Below are positions 1 through 8,248 of a stretch of DNA of 64,000 nucleotides, piece after piece. Origin of the DNA: Streptomyces sp. 846.5 (GTDB taxonomy: Bacteria > Actinomycetota > Actinomycetes > Streptomycetales > Streptomycetaceae). A model generated the notes under the pieces. It saw only the letters and a program-made list of their open reading frames with translations, did no database searches and had not been told where the DNA came from. The stretch is from the NCBI RefSeq assembly GCF_004365705.1, contig NZ_SOBN01000001.1:3210001-3274000 (forward strand). Reading direction: 5' to 3'. How positions within the stretch are numbered: position 1 is the first letter of the stretch; the number at the start of each line of letters is the position of its first letter. The position numbers and the translations under genes are program-made.

Positions 1-139
1 GCTGGTCCGAGTTCTGGAGCCCATTTAGTGCGAGTGCGAGCAAGGCAACTACAGCCAGTGCGCACCCGGCGAGAGCCGCCCTGGATCCAGCCAGGATGTT
101 CGAGGCAGTCGTGTCGGTTGATGCGGAGATGCCACTCAT
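1..139 (-). CDS. N-terminus of an unidentified membrane protein (runs off the window)
   Basis: A leftward gene starts at ATG 139-137 and leaves the window after 46 codons. The start is chosen because AAGGAAA lies about 4-9 nt upstream, a usable Shine-Dalgarno. The visible protein has a short polar start followed by a strongly hydrophobic stretch rich in Ala, Leu and Val (about residues 22-38), which fits a first membrane helix or an uncleaved signal anchor. Too little is visible to name a family. It is transcribed away from the adenylation gene at 544, so both probably use promoters in the roughly 400 nt between them. Confidence 0.55.
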   Translation of the reverse strand, partial: MSGISASTDTTASNILAGSRAALAGCALAVVALLALALNGLQNSDQ

Positions 140-543
140 TGAGTTTCCTTAACCATTCCGTGACTATGAATTGTTCGCAGCCGTTGTGCTGCCCTTGCTC
201 CCCAAGACTGACTGAAGTCGGCAGGCGACGTCGAGCAGGGGACCGGTGTCCACAAGCTGCACGTCCACAGGTGCTGCAGGCCGGGGAGGCAATCCATCGG
301 AAATCGCCGCGCTATACCGCACATATCAGGCGCATCCATTTCAATCGGCATGACGGGCGCAGCGGGCTCTCATCCCGGCCCCCGACCGAGACCTGTTGAC
401 GTGCAGGTTGTGGACACCGACTGGATACTGTTGCAGCTTTGGCAGCATGGCGAGGCTTACCAGACCGACGCGGTACGGCCGTGAATCCCCAGCGAAAGCC
501 GTCGAGCTGTCGATGGATCGGTCAGATGAAGGAGGACATTCTC
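140..543. other. Intergenic divergent promoter region
   Basis: About 400 nt separate two divergent genes. No ORF here has a convincing ribosome binding site or recognisable protein. A TTGACG hexamer near 398-403 could be a -35 element for the rightward operon, but I see no clear -10 partner at the usual distance. No strong hairpin or repeat was noticed. Confidence 0.4.
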
Positions 544-1950
544 TTGAACCCCTACGCCTGGTCCCCATGGCGAACAGCCGCCGTCGATCCTCGGCGCCCG
601 GCCGTAGTGGTGCGTGACCGGTCCTGCAGCTTCGGCGAACTCACCGACAGAGCCGACGAGTTCTCCCGCACACTGCTGGAGTACGGGGTGCGCGACGGTG
701 AGCTCATCTGCTCGACACTCCCACCCGGACCGGACTTCTTCGCCCTCGCACTGGCCTGCCTGCGCTCCGGCTTCGGGCTACTGCCAGTCGACAGGGAGTT
801 CCTGGAGGGGCCCGACGGACTTTCAACGGTGCAGGAGGCGGCTCCCTGCCTGCAGGTTCACGAAAACTTCGGAGCCTCTGACTGTCCGATATTCGTGCGC
901 TCGCAGGGCCTCGGGCCAGCAGCAGCCGATGACCGGCCACACCCACGCCTCGGAGTCCGCAGCGGCTACCTGGCCTTTGTCACATCTGGGACCACAGGTG
1001 CACCGAAGGTGGTCGTACGCAACCGTCCCTGGTACCCCTACAACGGCGTCGCCGTCATGGAGAAGTACGCCGCGGGCCTGGGATTCGGCCCCCATGTCAT
1101 GGCGAATCCCGCCTTCCATCTCGGCACGCTGGGTCCGGCCCTGTACGCCCTGCAGGCCGGCAGCCCCGTCGTCGTCCTCGACCGCTGGAGCGTTCCCCGT
1201 CTGATCGAAGTCGTCGATCGCTACCGGGCAGCGAGCCTCTTCCTCTCGCCGGATCTCCTCCTGGACGTCACCGCATCGGGGCAGTGGCCGAGCCACCGTC
1301 CGAACGTCGTCTTCCACGCGGGGGCGGCATGTCCACCGGGCGTCAAGCGCGAGGCCATCCGGCTGATGGGGCCGGTTCTCCACGAGTACTACGGGACTTC
1401 CGAGGGGATCGTGAGCGAGATCACCACCTCCGAATGGCTAGAGCACCCCGGATCCGTCGGCCGCCCGCTTCCGGGAGTCGAGGTCCGGATCCAGACCGAC
1501 GGACAGGAAGTCCACGTGGGGGAGCCCGGGAGCATCATGGTGCGCCGACGCTCCGTCGACCAGGGGAATGGGGCGGAGCACCTGGCCGACACCGGGGACC
1601 TGGGGTACCTGGACACGGGCGGGTACCTGCACGTCCTCGGCAGGGCCGGGGAACAGGGCAGCATCGAACGCGCCCAACTGGAGCACCAGATACGCGCACT
1701 CCAGGGAGTGGCCGACGCAGTACTGCTCCATTCACACGAGCAGGAGCAACGAGGATTCTCCTGCTACGTGGAAACGGCAGGAGACCGTTCCGCCCTAGCT
1801 CAGGCCATCGAATCGCTGGTCGCCGGGACATCGAAGGCTGTGCGGACGCACATCGGGCCGATCGGCAGCTTCGCCCGCACTCCCAGCGGAAAGCTCCATC
1901 TGTCACAGATCGCAGGCCAGGACAAGGAAAGGGTAGGGACAGGGCAGTGA
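544..1950 (+). CDS. AMP-forming acyl/aryl adenylation enzyme (ANL superfamily)
   Basis: The protein (468 aa) should activate a carboxylic acid as an acyl-adenylate and pass it to CoA or a carrier. The Thr/Ser/Gly-rich P-loop reads TSGTTGAPK, the A5-like motif reads YYGTSEG, TGDLGYLD is the Asp-containing motif, and the C-terminal domain has the catalytic PSGKLH lysine. TTG 544 is preferred as start because AAGGAGGA (529-536) sits 7 nt upstream; an in-frame ATG at 526 overlaps that site and has none of its own. The next gene overlaps by 4 bases (GTGA), so the two adenylating enzymes are translationally coupled. The substrate cannot be read by eye, and no carrier protein is present nearby. Confidence 0.8.
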   Translation: MNPYAWSPWRTAAVDPRRPAVVVRDRSCSFGELTDRADEFSRTLLEYGVRDGELICSTLPPGPDFFALALACLRSGFGLLPVDREFLEGPDGLSTVQEAAPCLQVHENFGASDCPIFVRSQGLGPAAADDRPHPRLGVRSGYLAFVTSGTTGAPKVVVRNRPWYPYNGVAVMEKYAAGLGFGPHVMANPAFHLGTLGPALYALQAGSPVVVLDRWSVPRLIEVVDRYRAASLFLSPDLLLDVTASGQWPSHRPNVVFHAGAACPPGVKREAIRLMGPVLHEYYGTSEGIVSEITTSEWLEHPGSVGRPLPGVEVRIQTDGQEVHVGEPGSIMVRRRSVDQGNGAEHLADTGDLGYLDTGGYLHVLGRAGEQGSIERAQLEHQIRALQGVADAVLLHSHEQEQRGFSCYVETAGDRSALAQAIESLVAGTSKAVRTHIGPIGSFARTPSGKLHLSQIAGQDKERVGTGQ

Positions 1951-3740
1951 CGGACCAACTTCACCAGCCTGCCGTGACATATAGGACCGCAGCGGCAGAA
2001 CCCGTCCAAGACCGCACCTCGGCTGCTAACGCCTTCGACTGGCTACTCAAGCATGCCCGCGAGCGGCCCGACAGCCCCGCCATCCGACTGTGGACCGCGG
2101 GAGCGGTCCGCGAGGAGCTCAGCTACGCCGGCCTCCTCGACCAGGTGACGGTGCTCGCTGGCGCGCTGCACTCGCGAGGCATTCGCGCCGGCCACCGTGT
2201 GGTGGTCTCCCTTCCCAACGGCCCGAGCTTCACCAGCACGGTACTGGCTGCCATCCGGCTGGGCGCCATCGCCGTTCCCGCCCCAGTTCCCACCGTGTCC
2301 CGGTGGAACGCCTTCGCTGAACGCCTGGTTGGCATAATCGACGACTCCGGAGCCGTCGCCTGCGTCACGACGCAGCAGTTCGCAGACGGGGCATCAGCTC
2401 TTGTCGGCCAGCCGGGCCGTCATCTCCGCATCCTCGAACTAGAGACTCTGCTCACCCCGGAGACCCACGTAGCCCTGCCAGCGCCGGACCGACGCTTTCC
2501 GGCGATCATCCAGTACACCTCCGGCTCCACCAAGCGCCCGCGCGGCGTGGTGATCACGCATCAGAACCTGGCTGCCGTCTGCCGACAAGCAGCGGCGGCG
2601 TACCAGGAGGGCCCGAAGGACTCCGCCGTCACATGGGTTCCGCTTTACCACGACATGGGAATGGTCAGCGGGGTCATGCGTCCGCTGTACTCGGGGTACT
2701 GCACCACCCTGCTCACCCCGGAGGAATTCATCCGGGACCCGCGATCGTGGTTCGCCGCGCTCAGTCATTGCGGCGGGACCCTCTCCAGTGCTCCGAACTT
2801 TGCCTACGCCTACGCGGTCCGCAAGATCGCTCCCAGCGAAGTCCAGGACTTCGACCTCCGTACCTGGCGAGTGGCGCGGAACGCGGGAGAGGGAGTGCGC
2901 GCGTCCACGGTCCGTGAGTTCACGGCGCACTTCGCCGCAGCTGGCTTCCCCGCCCGCGGTATGTGCCCGTCCTATGGACTCGCCGAGGCCACACTCGCCA
3001 TGACCACGTGCTCGGACGCGGTGCTCCCCATGGAGTTGACGGTGGATGCCGCTGCTCTGGCGTCGGGACGGGTGGTGCCCTGCCCTGACCCGCCTGTGGT
3101 CGAGCAGGACACCCAGGTTCTGATCTCCTCCGGGACGGCCTCGCCCGAGAGCGGCCTGCACATTGACAGCGGTGCCCGGGACGTCGGAGAGATCCATATC
3201 AGCGGACCGCAGGTGTCCCCTGGGTACTGGTCGCAGTTCTCCGGCCCCGGGGCCATTCCGGAACGGCTGGACGGGTGGTATCCCACCGGAGACACTGGCT
3301 TCGTCAAGGACGGGCACCTCTTCGTTCTCGGCCGGATGGACGACACTCTGATCGTCAACGGCTGCAACTACTTCATGGCCGACCTCACGGCCGCGTGCGA
3401 GCGTGTCGAGGGGATCCGACGGGGACGGCTCGCCGTCTTCAGGGGCTCCGACGAACAGCGCGGATCCATTCGGGTGGTCGCCGAGACCGCGGACGGCGCG
3501 GGCGGGGATCCAGACCTCGCCGGGATGCGGAGCCGGATCAGGAAAGCGCTGGCCGAGCGCACAGGACTTTACGCGGCTTCGGTCGAGTTCGTCCGTGCCG
3601 GCAACCTCCCAGTCACCACGAGCGGGAAGGTGCAGGTCTCGCGCGTCCGCCGTGAGTTCGAGGCCGGGGTCCTCCCGCTCATCACCGGTCCAGTAGCGGC
3701 CCTGGTCTCATTGGGGGACGACAGTGTGCCGGGAGGGTGA
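1947..3740 (+). CDS. Fatty acyl-AMP ligase (FAAL, FadD32-like)
   Basis: This 597-aa ANL enzyme resembles the fatty acyl-AMP ligases that load lipid chains onto carrier proteins rather than CoA. The diagnostic motifs are QYTSGSTKRPRGV, the FAAL signature PLYHDMGM, SSAPNFAYAYAV, SYGLAEATLAM, YPTGDTGF and a C-terminal TTSGKVQ lysine motif. The start is GTG 1947, whose GTGA overlaps the stop of the upstream adenylation gene. Its 3' end overlaps the convergent PseG-like gene by 59 bases. In actinomycete clusters a FAAL normally implies that the product carries a fatty acyl group. The missing acyl carrier protein may lie outside the window. Confidence 0.88.
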   Translation: MTDQLHQPAVTYRTAAAEPVQDRTSAANAFDWLLKHARERPDSPAIRLWTAGAVREELSYAGLLDQVTVLAGALHSRGIRAGHRVVVSLPNGPSFTSTVLAAIRLGAIAVPAPVPTVSRWNAFAERLVGIIDDSGAVACVTTQQFADGASALVGQPGRHLRILELETLLTPETHVALPAPDRRFPAIIQYTSGSTKRPRGVVITHQNLAAVCRQAAAAYQEGPKDSAVTWVPLYHDMGMVSGVMRPLYSGYCTTLLTPEEFIRDPRSWFAALSHCGGTLSSAPNFAYAYAVRKIAPSEVQDFDLRTWRVARNAGEGVRASTVREFTAHFAAAGFPARGMCPSYGLAEATLAMTTCSDAVLPMELTVDAAALASGRVVPCPDPPVVEQDTQVLISSGTASPESGLHIDSGARDVGEIHISGPQVSPGYWSQFSGPGAIPERLDGWYPTGDTGFVKDGHLFVLGRMDDTLIVNGCNYFMADLTAACERVEGIRRGRLAVFRGSDEQRGSIRVVAETADGAGGDPDLAGMRSRIRKALAERTGLYAASVEFVRAGNLPVTTSGKVQVSRVRREFEAGVLPLITGPVAALVSLGDDSVPGG

Positions 3741-4860
3741 ACCGGTCATGCCTGCCCTGGTCCCTGATCAGTCCGAGAAGCAGTTCAGCCACCCGCGAGC
3801 ATCCATGGCCGTCCACAGCGGCGGGTCCTCGTGCGGCGATTGCTTCACGGACGTCCGAAGAGGCGATCAGGCGGTGCAGCAGCGCAGAGGCGCGGGCGAG
3901 GGCCGACGGGTCCTCGCGGAGCGGTCCGAGCCCGCCCAACCCGACCACGAGACCTTGAACCGTCAGGGCATCGTACAAGTATCGCTGGCTGTCCACCACA
4001 GTGAGCACGGCAGCTGCCGTGCCGAGGCAGAGCGCCTCCAGGACCGAACTGCCGGCCGCGGTCACGACCAGATCGGCGGCAGCGACTCGTTCCAGCAGGC
4101 GCTCGGTCGGAGCGACGAGCAATACGCTCTGCTCCGGTGCCACCGCGATCGCCTCCAATTCCTCTCGGAGCTCCTCACGCGCGACCACGACCACAACGGA
4201 CAGCGGAAGCCCTGTGTCCAGCACGGCGCGAAGGGCAGTCGGAGCTGCCCCAGTCGGATCCGTGGCGCCGAAGTGGCAGACGACACGGGGCGGGGACACC
4301 CGCTGGACCTGGGAACGCGATGCGTGGAGGGAAACAGCCTCCCTGAGCAGGGCATGACGCATGCCGCCGACTCGGATCGCACCCGTTTGGAGAACCTCCA
4401 CCTCCTCGCCCCCACCAGGATCCTGGTCGATGTACAGATCGGCGAGCTGACCACGCGTGGCACCGTCGACGATGACGGCCGCCGGAATACCCGCACCCTG
4501 CAGCGCCAGCGTGCAGCCCGGATCGAGGGTGTGGGAATCGATGACCACCGCGTCCAGCCGCAGAGCGCGTGCGGCCTCCACGATCCCGTCCGGGGAGTCG
4601 GGGCCGGGGAGCAGCGGAACACCAAGGCCGGCAATAACCGTCCGCAGCCAGTCCACTCCGTCCACGCGCCCCAGCAGCACCACATCGACTCCACGTCGGC
4701 GCAGCGCCTGGGCCAGGGCCATCGAGCGCATCACATGGCCGCCACCGATGGCGACCGACGCGTCGGCCCGCATGCCGATGCGCGGGACACGCGCCGGTGA
4801 GGCGGGCAGCGCCGTTCCCTGGTCCGCCCCCGTTCGTTGTCCACTGCCGGTTCCCACCAT
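3682..4860 (-). CDS. PseG-like nucleotide-sugar hydrolase / glycosyltransferase-fold protein
   Basis: The protein resembles PseG, which removes UDP from UDP-2,4-diacetamido-trideoxy-altrose during pseudaminic acid synthesis. The N-terminus has the hallmark MRADAS..IGGGHVMRSMALAQAL, with the catalytic-type His after Gly-Gly. The C-terminal half has the GT-B motifs HFGATDP and TAAGSSVLEALCLGTAA. ATG 4860 gives 392 aa; ATG 4773 would begin exactly at the conserved MRADAS and give 363 aa. Neither has a strong ribosome binding site, so the start is uncertain. It runs opposite to the rest of the sugar genes, converging with the FAAL gene. PseC, PseF, PseH and PseI homologues are not seen, so a different sugar product is possible. 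Confidence 0.7.
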   Translation of the reverse strand: MVGTGSGQRTGADQGTALPASPARVPRIGMRADASVAIGGGHVMRSMALAQALRRRGVDVVLLGRVDGVDWLRTVIAGLGVPLLPGPDSPDGIVEAARALRLDAVVIDSHTLDPGCTLALQGAGIPAAVIVDGATRGQLADLYIDQDPGGGEEVEVLQTGAIRVGGMRHALLREAVSLHASRSQVQRVSPPRVVCHFGATDPTGAAPTALRAVLDTGLPLSVVVVVAREELREELEAIAVAPEQSVLLVAPTERLLERVAAADLVVTAAGSSVLEALCLGTAAAVLTVVDSQRYLYDALTVQGLVVGLGGLGPLREDPSALARASALLHRLIASSDVREAIAARGPAAVDGHGCSRVAELLLGLIRDQGRHDRFTLPAHCRPPMRPGPLLDR

Positions 4861-4888
4861 CTGGTCATGACTCTCTAGGGAGGTTCGG

Positions 4889-5836
4889 GTGCGCGTACTG
4901 GTGACCGGGGCGTCCGGCTATATCGGGCGCGCAGTGGTGCGAAGACTTCTGGACGATGGTTCTAGGGTCGTCGCACTCAGGCATCGCACGGAGGGGGCCT
5001 GGCCAGAATCTGTGGATGTCCGTCGCAGCGATATTCTCTGCCCAGCCGATCTGTCGGCGGCGCTCCGAGACGTTGATGCGGTGTGCCACCTCGCCGCCCT
5101 CACCACGGTGCGCCAGTCCTCCGCTGCTGCCGCTGCGGTCCAGCGGCAAATTATCACAGGGGGAACAAACAACCTCCTCCACGCCATGCGGCGTGAATCC
5201 CGGCGCCGGGGCACCCCGTTGAAGCTGCTGAACGTCTCGAGTTCAGCAGTGTTCGGCACCGCCGCCGACTCACCTCTCGGAGCTGGAATCGCCCCTGCGC
5301 CGCTCAGTCCTTACGGGGAGGCCAAATGGATCGCAGAGCAAGCAGTCACCGCTGCGGTCGCTTCGGCCGCCCTGGGGGCGACCACACTCCGGGTTTTCAA
5401 CGTCGCCGGGCGCACCATGTGCGGAAGGACTCCTGCTCCGGCCGGCCTGATCCCGCGCGCGGTCCTGGCAGCGGAGACGTCGGCTGAACTGACGGTGAAC
5501 GGGGACGGGTCCGCCATGCGTGACTTCATCCATGTCCGCGATGTCGCCGAGGCAGTGACGAAAGGCATCACCGGGACGGTGAGCGGTGTGCACCGTATCC
5601 ACAACCTGGGTGCTGTCCCGGCCAGTGTGCTCGAGGTCATCCGCCTGGCCGAGAAGGTGTGCGGCCGACGGATCAATGTGGTCCACAGGGCGCCGTCCGC
5701 GCTCGACGCCCCCTATCTCGTCGCGGACACGACCGAACTCCGGAGGGCCTGGGACTGGGAACCGCGGCATTCCGTACTGACCACCATGCTCATGGAGCAG
5801 CGGCACGCCCCTGCTCCAGACGCATCCCCACCCTGA
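4889..5836 (+). CDS. NAD-dependent epimerase/dehydratase (extended SDR)
   Basis: A 315-aa extended short-chain dehydrogenase, expected to remodel a nucleotide sugar. It starts MRVLVTGASGYIG, the Gly-rich NAD-binding motif, has the Ser of NVSSSAVFG and the catalytic YxxxK in SPYGEAKW, and a typical MRDFIHVRDVAEAV substrate-domain motif. The GTG 4889 start has AGGGAGG 5 nt upstream. Overall it looks like GalE/RfbB-type UDP- or dTDP-sugar enzymes, but I cannot decide between 4-epimerase and other activities. It is divergent from the PseG-like gene, with only 28 nt between them, and is followed by the PseB-like gene 111 nt downstream. Confidence 0.82.
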   Translation: MRVLVTGASGYIGRAVVRRLLDDGSRVVALRHRTEGAWPESVDVRRSDILCPADLSAALRDVDAVCHLAALTTVRQSSAAAAAVQRQIITGGTNNLLHAMRRESRRRGTPLKLLNVSSSAVFGTAADSPLGAGIAPAPLSPYGEAKWIAEQAVTAAVASAALGATTLRVFNVAGRTMCGRTPAPAGLIPRAVLAAETSAELTVNGDGSAMRDFIHVRDVAEAVTKGITGTVSGVHRIHNLGAVPASVLEVIRLAEKVCGRRINVVHRAPSALDAPYLVADTTELRRAWDWEPRHSVLTTMLMEQRHAPAPDASPP

Positions 5837-5947
5837 CCGGGGCCGCCGGATCTCCGGCGCCGCATCGTGCGGCTGCTCCCAATCCGTTCCCATCCCGCGC
5901 CGCTACGGGGAGTCCCTTGGGCGCACCACTTTGGAGGCTAGAAGGAA

Positions 5948-6952
5948 ATGGGCGTTCTCAAGGATTCGTCGATCCTGGTCACCGGTTCCACCGGGACCTT
6001 CGGCAAAGCGTTCATCCAACAGGTCCTCGATCGTCACGACCCTGCACGACTGGTCCTCTACTCGCGCGACGAGCTGAAGCAATTCGAGGCCCGGCAGTTG
6101 TTCCGGAACGATCCGCGTCTGCAGTGGGTGCTGGGGGACGTGCGTGACCGCGAACGCCTCGCCTATGCCATGCGCGGTGTCGACATCGTGGTGCACGCTG
6201 CCGCGTTGAAGCAGGTGGACACGGCGGAGAGCAATCCGTACGAGTTCGTCAAGACGAACATACTGGGCTCGCAGAATGTCATCGACGCCGCCTTCGCGAC
6301 CGGGGTGCGGAAGGTTCTGGCGCTCTCCACAGACAAGGCGTGCCGACCAATCAACCTGTACGGCGGAACGAAGCTCGTGGCCGACAAGCTCTTCATCTCC
6401 GCAAACCACGGCTCCGCATCCCAGGGGACAGCGTTCTCCGTCGTGAGGTACGGGAATGTCCTTGGCAGCCGCGGATCGGTCGTCCCGTACTTTCGTGCCC
6501 TTGCACGTCAGGGGATGAGCCTGCCTATCACGGACAAGCGGATGACGCGCTTCTGGATCACATTGGAACAGGCGGTCAGATTCGTCGTGGAGTCCTTGGA
6601 CCCCATGCAGGGCGGCGAACTATACGTTCCGAGGATTCCGAGTATGCGGATCGTCGATCTCGCGGAGGCGGTCGCTCCGGGCGCACTCATGCACGAGGTC
6701 GGTATCCGCCCGGGGGAGAAACTGCATGAGGAGATGATCTGCGCGGACGACTCCGAGCGGGTGATCCGGCTCGACGACCGCTATGTCATCGAGCCGATCG
6801 CGCCCAGCTGGGACTACCGGCGCCCCGAAGCGGCAGTGACGGTGCCGGGAGGTTTCTCGTACCGCTCCGAGGAAAACGATCAGTGGCTCGGCGTCGAACA
6901 GTTGCAGTCCCTGCTCTCCGAGAGCCCGGTCAAGGAGCCGGTGACCGCGTGA
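5948..6952 (+). CDS. UDP-N-acetylglucosamine 4,6-dehydratase, PseB-like
   Basis: The 334-aa protein matches the soluble PseB/FlaA1 group that converts UDP-GlcNAc to a 4-keto-6-deoxy hexosamine, with or without C5 inversion. Visible motifs are the NADP-binding TGSTGTFG, the HAAALKQVDTAE block, LALSTDKACRP, the YGGTK catalytic pair, VRYGNVLGSRGSVVP and a C-terminal GIRPGEKLHEEM. AGAAGGAA lies just upstream of ATG 5948. The last codons overlap the glycosyltransferase gene by GTGA, so sugar synthesis and transfer are coupled. With the SDR and PseG-like genes it defines a small amino-sugar module. Confidence 0.87.
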   Translation: MGVLKDSSILVTGSTGTFGKAFIQQVLDRHDPARLVLYSRDELKQFEARQLFRNDPRLQWVLGDVRDRERLAYAMRGVDIVVHAAALKQVDTAESNPYEFVKTNILGSQNVIDAAFATGVRKVLALSTDKACRPINLYGGTKLVADKLFISANHGSASQGTAFSVVRYGNVLGSRGSVVPYFRALARQGMSLPITDKRMTRFWITLEQAVRFVVESLDPMQGGELYVPRIPSMRIVDLAEAVAPGALMHEVGIRPGEKLHEEMICADDSERVIRLDDRYVIEPIAPSWDYRRPEAAVTVPGGFSYRSEENDQWLGVEQLQSLLSESPVKEPVTA

Positions 6953-8151
6953 TCGTTGCGCCCGCCACCGCCTTGGCCCGTCGTCTGGTCGACTTCGTGA
7001 TTCTGGCCAATGATCCGGCAGTGCCAGCGGCGACTGCCGGCTACTGGGAGCTGAGCCGCGCGGTGTTCGCCCATCTGGACGCGGACGTGCGCGATCTTCT
7101 GGCTTGCGATACGGCCGGCAACCGGGCGTATGCCAGCCTGATCGATGCGTTCGCCGACCCCGACCGCCACGACGCCCTCACCCGGCGGCTGGCCGCGCTG
7201 CTCGCAGCAGACCCGCGCGCGACGTCCCGGCTCACGGAAGCCGTGAACGCGGGCCCATCGCAGACCTGGCTCGACTACCACCTGGGGGCCGAGTACGTCC
7301 GGGAGGTGCCACCCGTCGGCCTCGACGACGTGCTCGCCCTGGCCCGGGAGAGGTTGTCCCCAGCGCCGCGCCGCGCGCCCGACGGGCCTGGTGTGCACGT
7401 GGTCATCCCCTTCCGTGACCCGGCCACCGGAGCACGCACCAGGAACCTGGTGGCCTGTCTCCTGGCGCTGCGCGATCAGGACCACGCGCACGGGAAGTGC
7501 CAAGTCACCGTCGTCGAGGCCGACACCCGCCCGCGGCACCGCGATCTACTCGAGGGGCTCGTCGACTCCTATCTGTTCGCGCCCCACGACGGCCGCTTCA
7601 ACAAGTCCTGGACGGTCAACGTCGGTGTGGCCGCTGACGACCGCAGGGCGCGGTTCACCTGTGTGCTCGACGGGGACTTCCTGATCGACCGGTCCTTCAT
7701 CAGCCGCAATAGCGAAAGGCTGGCCGCTGGCGGCCATACGGCGCACGTCTGTTGCCGACGCGCGCTCTTCCTCGACGAAGCATCGACCGCCGCAGCCATC
7801 CGCCTTCGCTGCCAGGAGCGAGCGGCCTCGACCCCTGAGCGGATACTCCGCGGCGTGGTCCTCCGGGATCCGCCCGGAGGGGCGCTATGGGTGCGGACGG
7901 ATGCCTTCCACTGCATCGGCGGCTTCGATGAACGCTTCGAGGGTTGGGGCGGCGAGGACGAGGACATCACCCGCAGACTCGGCCGCGACGGTGAGTTCCG
8001 TCGCTACGACGACCAGCTCCTCCATATGGACCATCCGCGTCCGCCCATGCGCACCGAGGAGAACCAGTCCTTCAACGGCCATGTCGAGATGATGACGTGG
8101 ACCGGGGGCAACGGCTTCGGCGACGTCGCCAAATATTCCGTTCGGGCGTGA
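6949..8151 (+). CDS. Family 2 glycosyltransferase with a galactosyltransferase-type C-terminal region
   Basis: A 400-aa protein with about 140 unassigned N-terminal residues followed by a GT-A domain. VHVVIPFRDP begins the GT-A fold, VLDGDFLID supplies the DXD-like metal site, and GGFDERFEGWGGEDEDITR is the conserved block of the Glyco_transf_7C type found in polypeptide GalNAc transferases and chondroitin polymerases. The start is GTG 6949, overlapping the PseB-like stop codon. It should transfer the sugar made by its neighbours to an unknown acceptor, perhaps the lipid or amino-acid product of this cluster. A terminator-like hairpin follows at 8166-8197. Confidence 0.83.
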   Translation: MIVAPATALARRLVDFVILANDPAVPAATAGYWELSRAVFAHLDADVRDLLACDTAGNRAYASLIDAFADPDRHDALTRRLAALLAADPRATSRLTEAVNAGPSQTWLDYHLGAEYVREVPPVGLDDVLALARERLSPAPRRAPDGPGVHVVIPFRDPATGARTRNLVACLLALRDQDHAHGKCQVTVVEADTRPRHRDLLEGLVDSYLFAPHDGRFNKSWTVNVGVAADDRRARFTCVLDGDFLIDRSFISRNSERLAAGGHTAHVCCRRALFLDEASTAAAIRLRCQERAASTPERILRGVVLRDPPGGALWVRTDAFHCIGGFDERFEGWGGEDEDITRRLGRDGEFRRYDDQLLHMDHPRPPMRTEENQSFNGHVEMMTWTGGNGFGDVAKYSVRA

Positions 8152-8165
8152 CGCCTGTGCTGTGC

Positions 8166-8197
8166 TGGGGGGTGCCCCCAGACATGGGCACCTCCCA
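8166..8197. terminator. Hairpin between convergent genes
   Basis: GGTGCCC and GGGCACC, flanked by G and C runs, form a strong stem with a short loop between the glycosyltransferase and the leftward ABC transporter gene. There is no T-run, as is common in actinomycetes, so it may act on both strands. Confidence 0.6.
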
Positions 8198-8248
8198 ACT
8201 CCCGTACGCCGCTCCGTGCAACTCGCAGGTTCGATCAGCGGACCCGCG

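Noticed and set aside
3724-4800. Long rightward ORF (358 codons)
   Set aside because: It is the antisense shadow of the PseG-like gene; it has no ribosome site and no recognisable motif.
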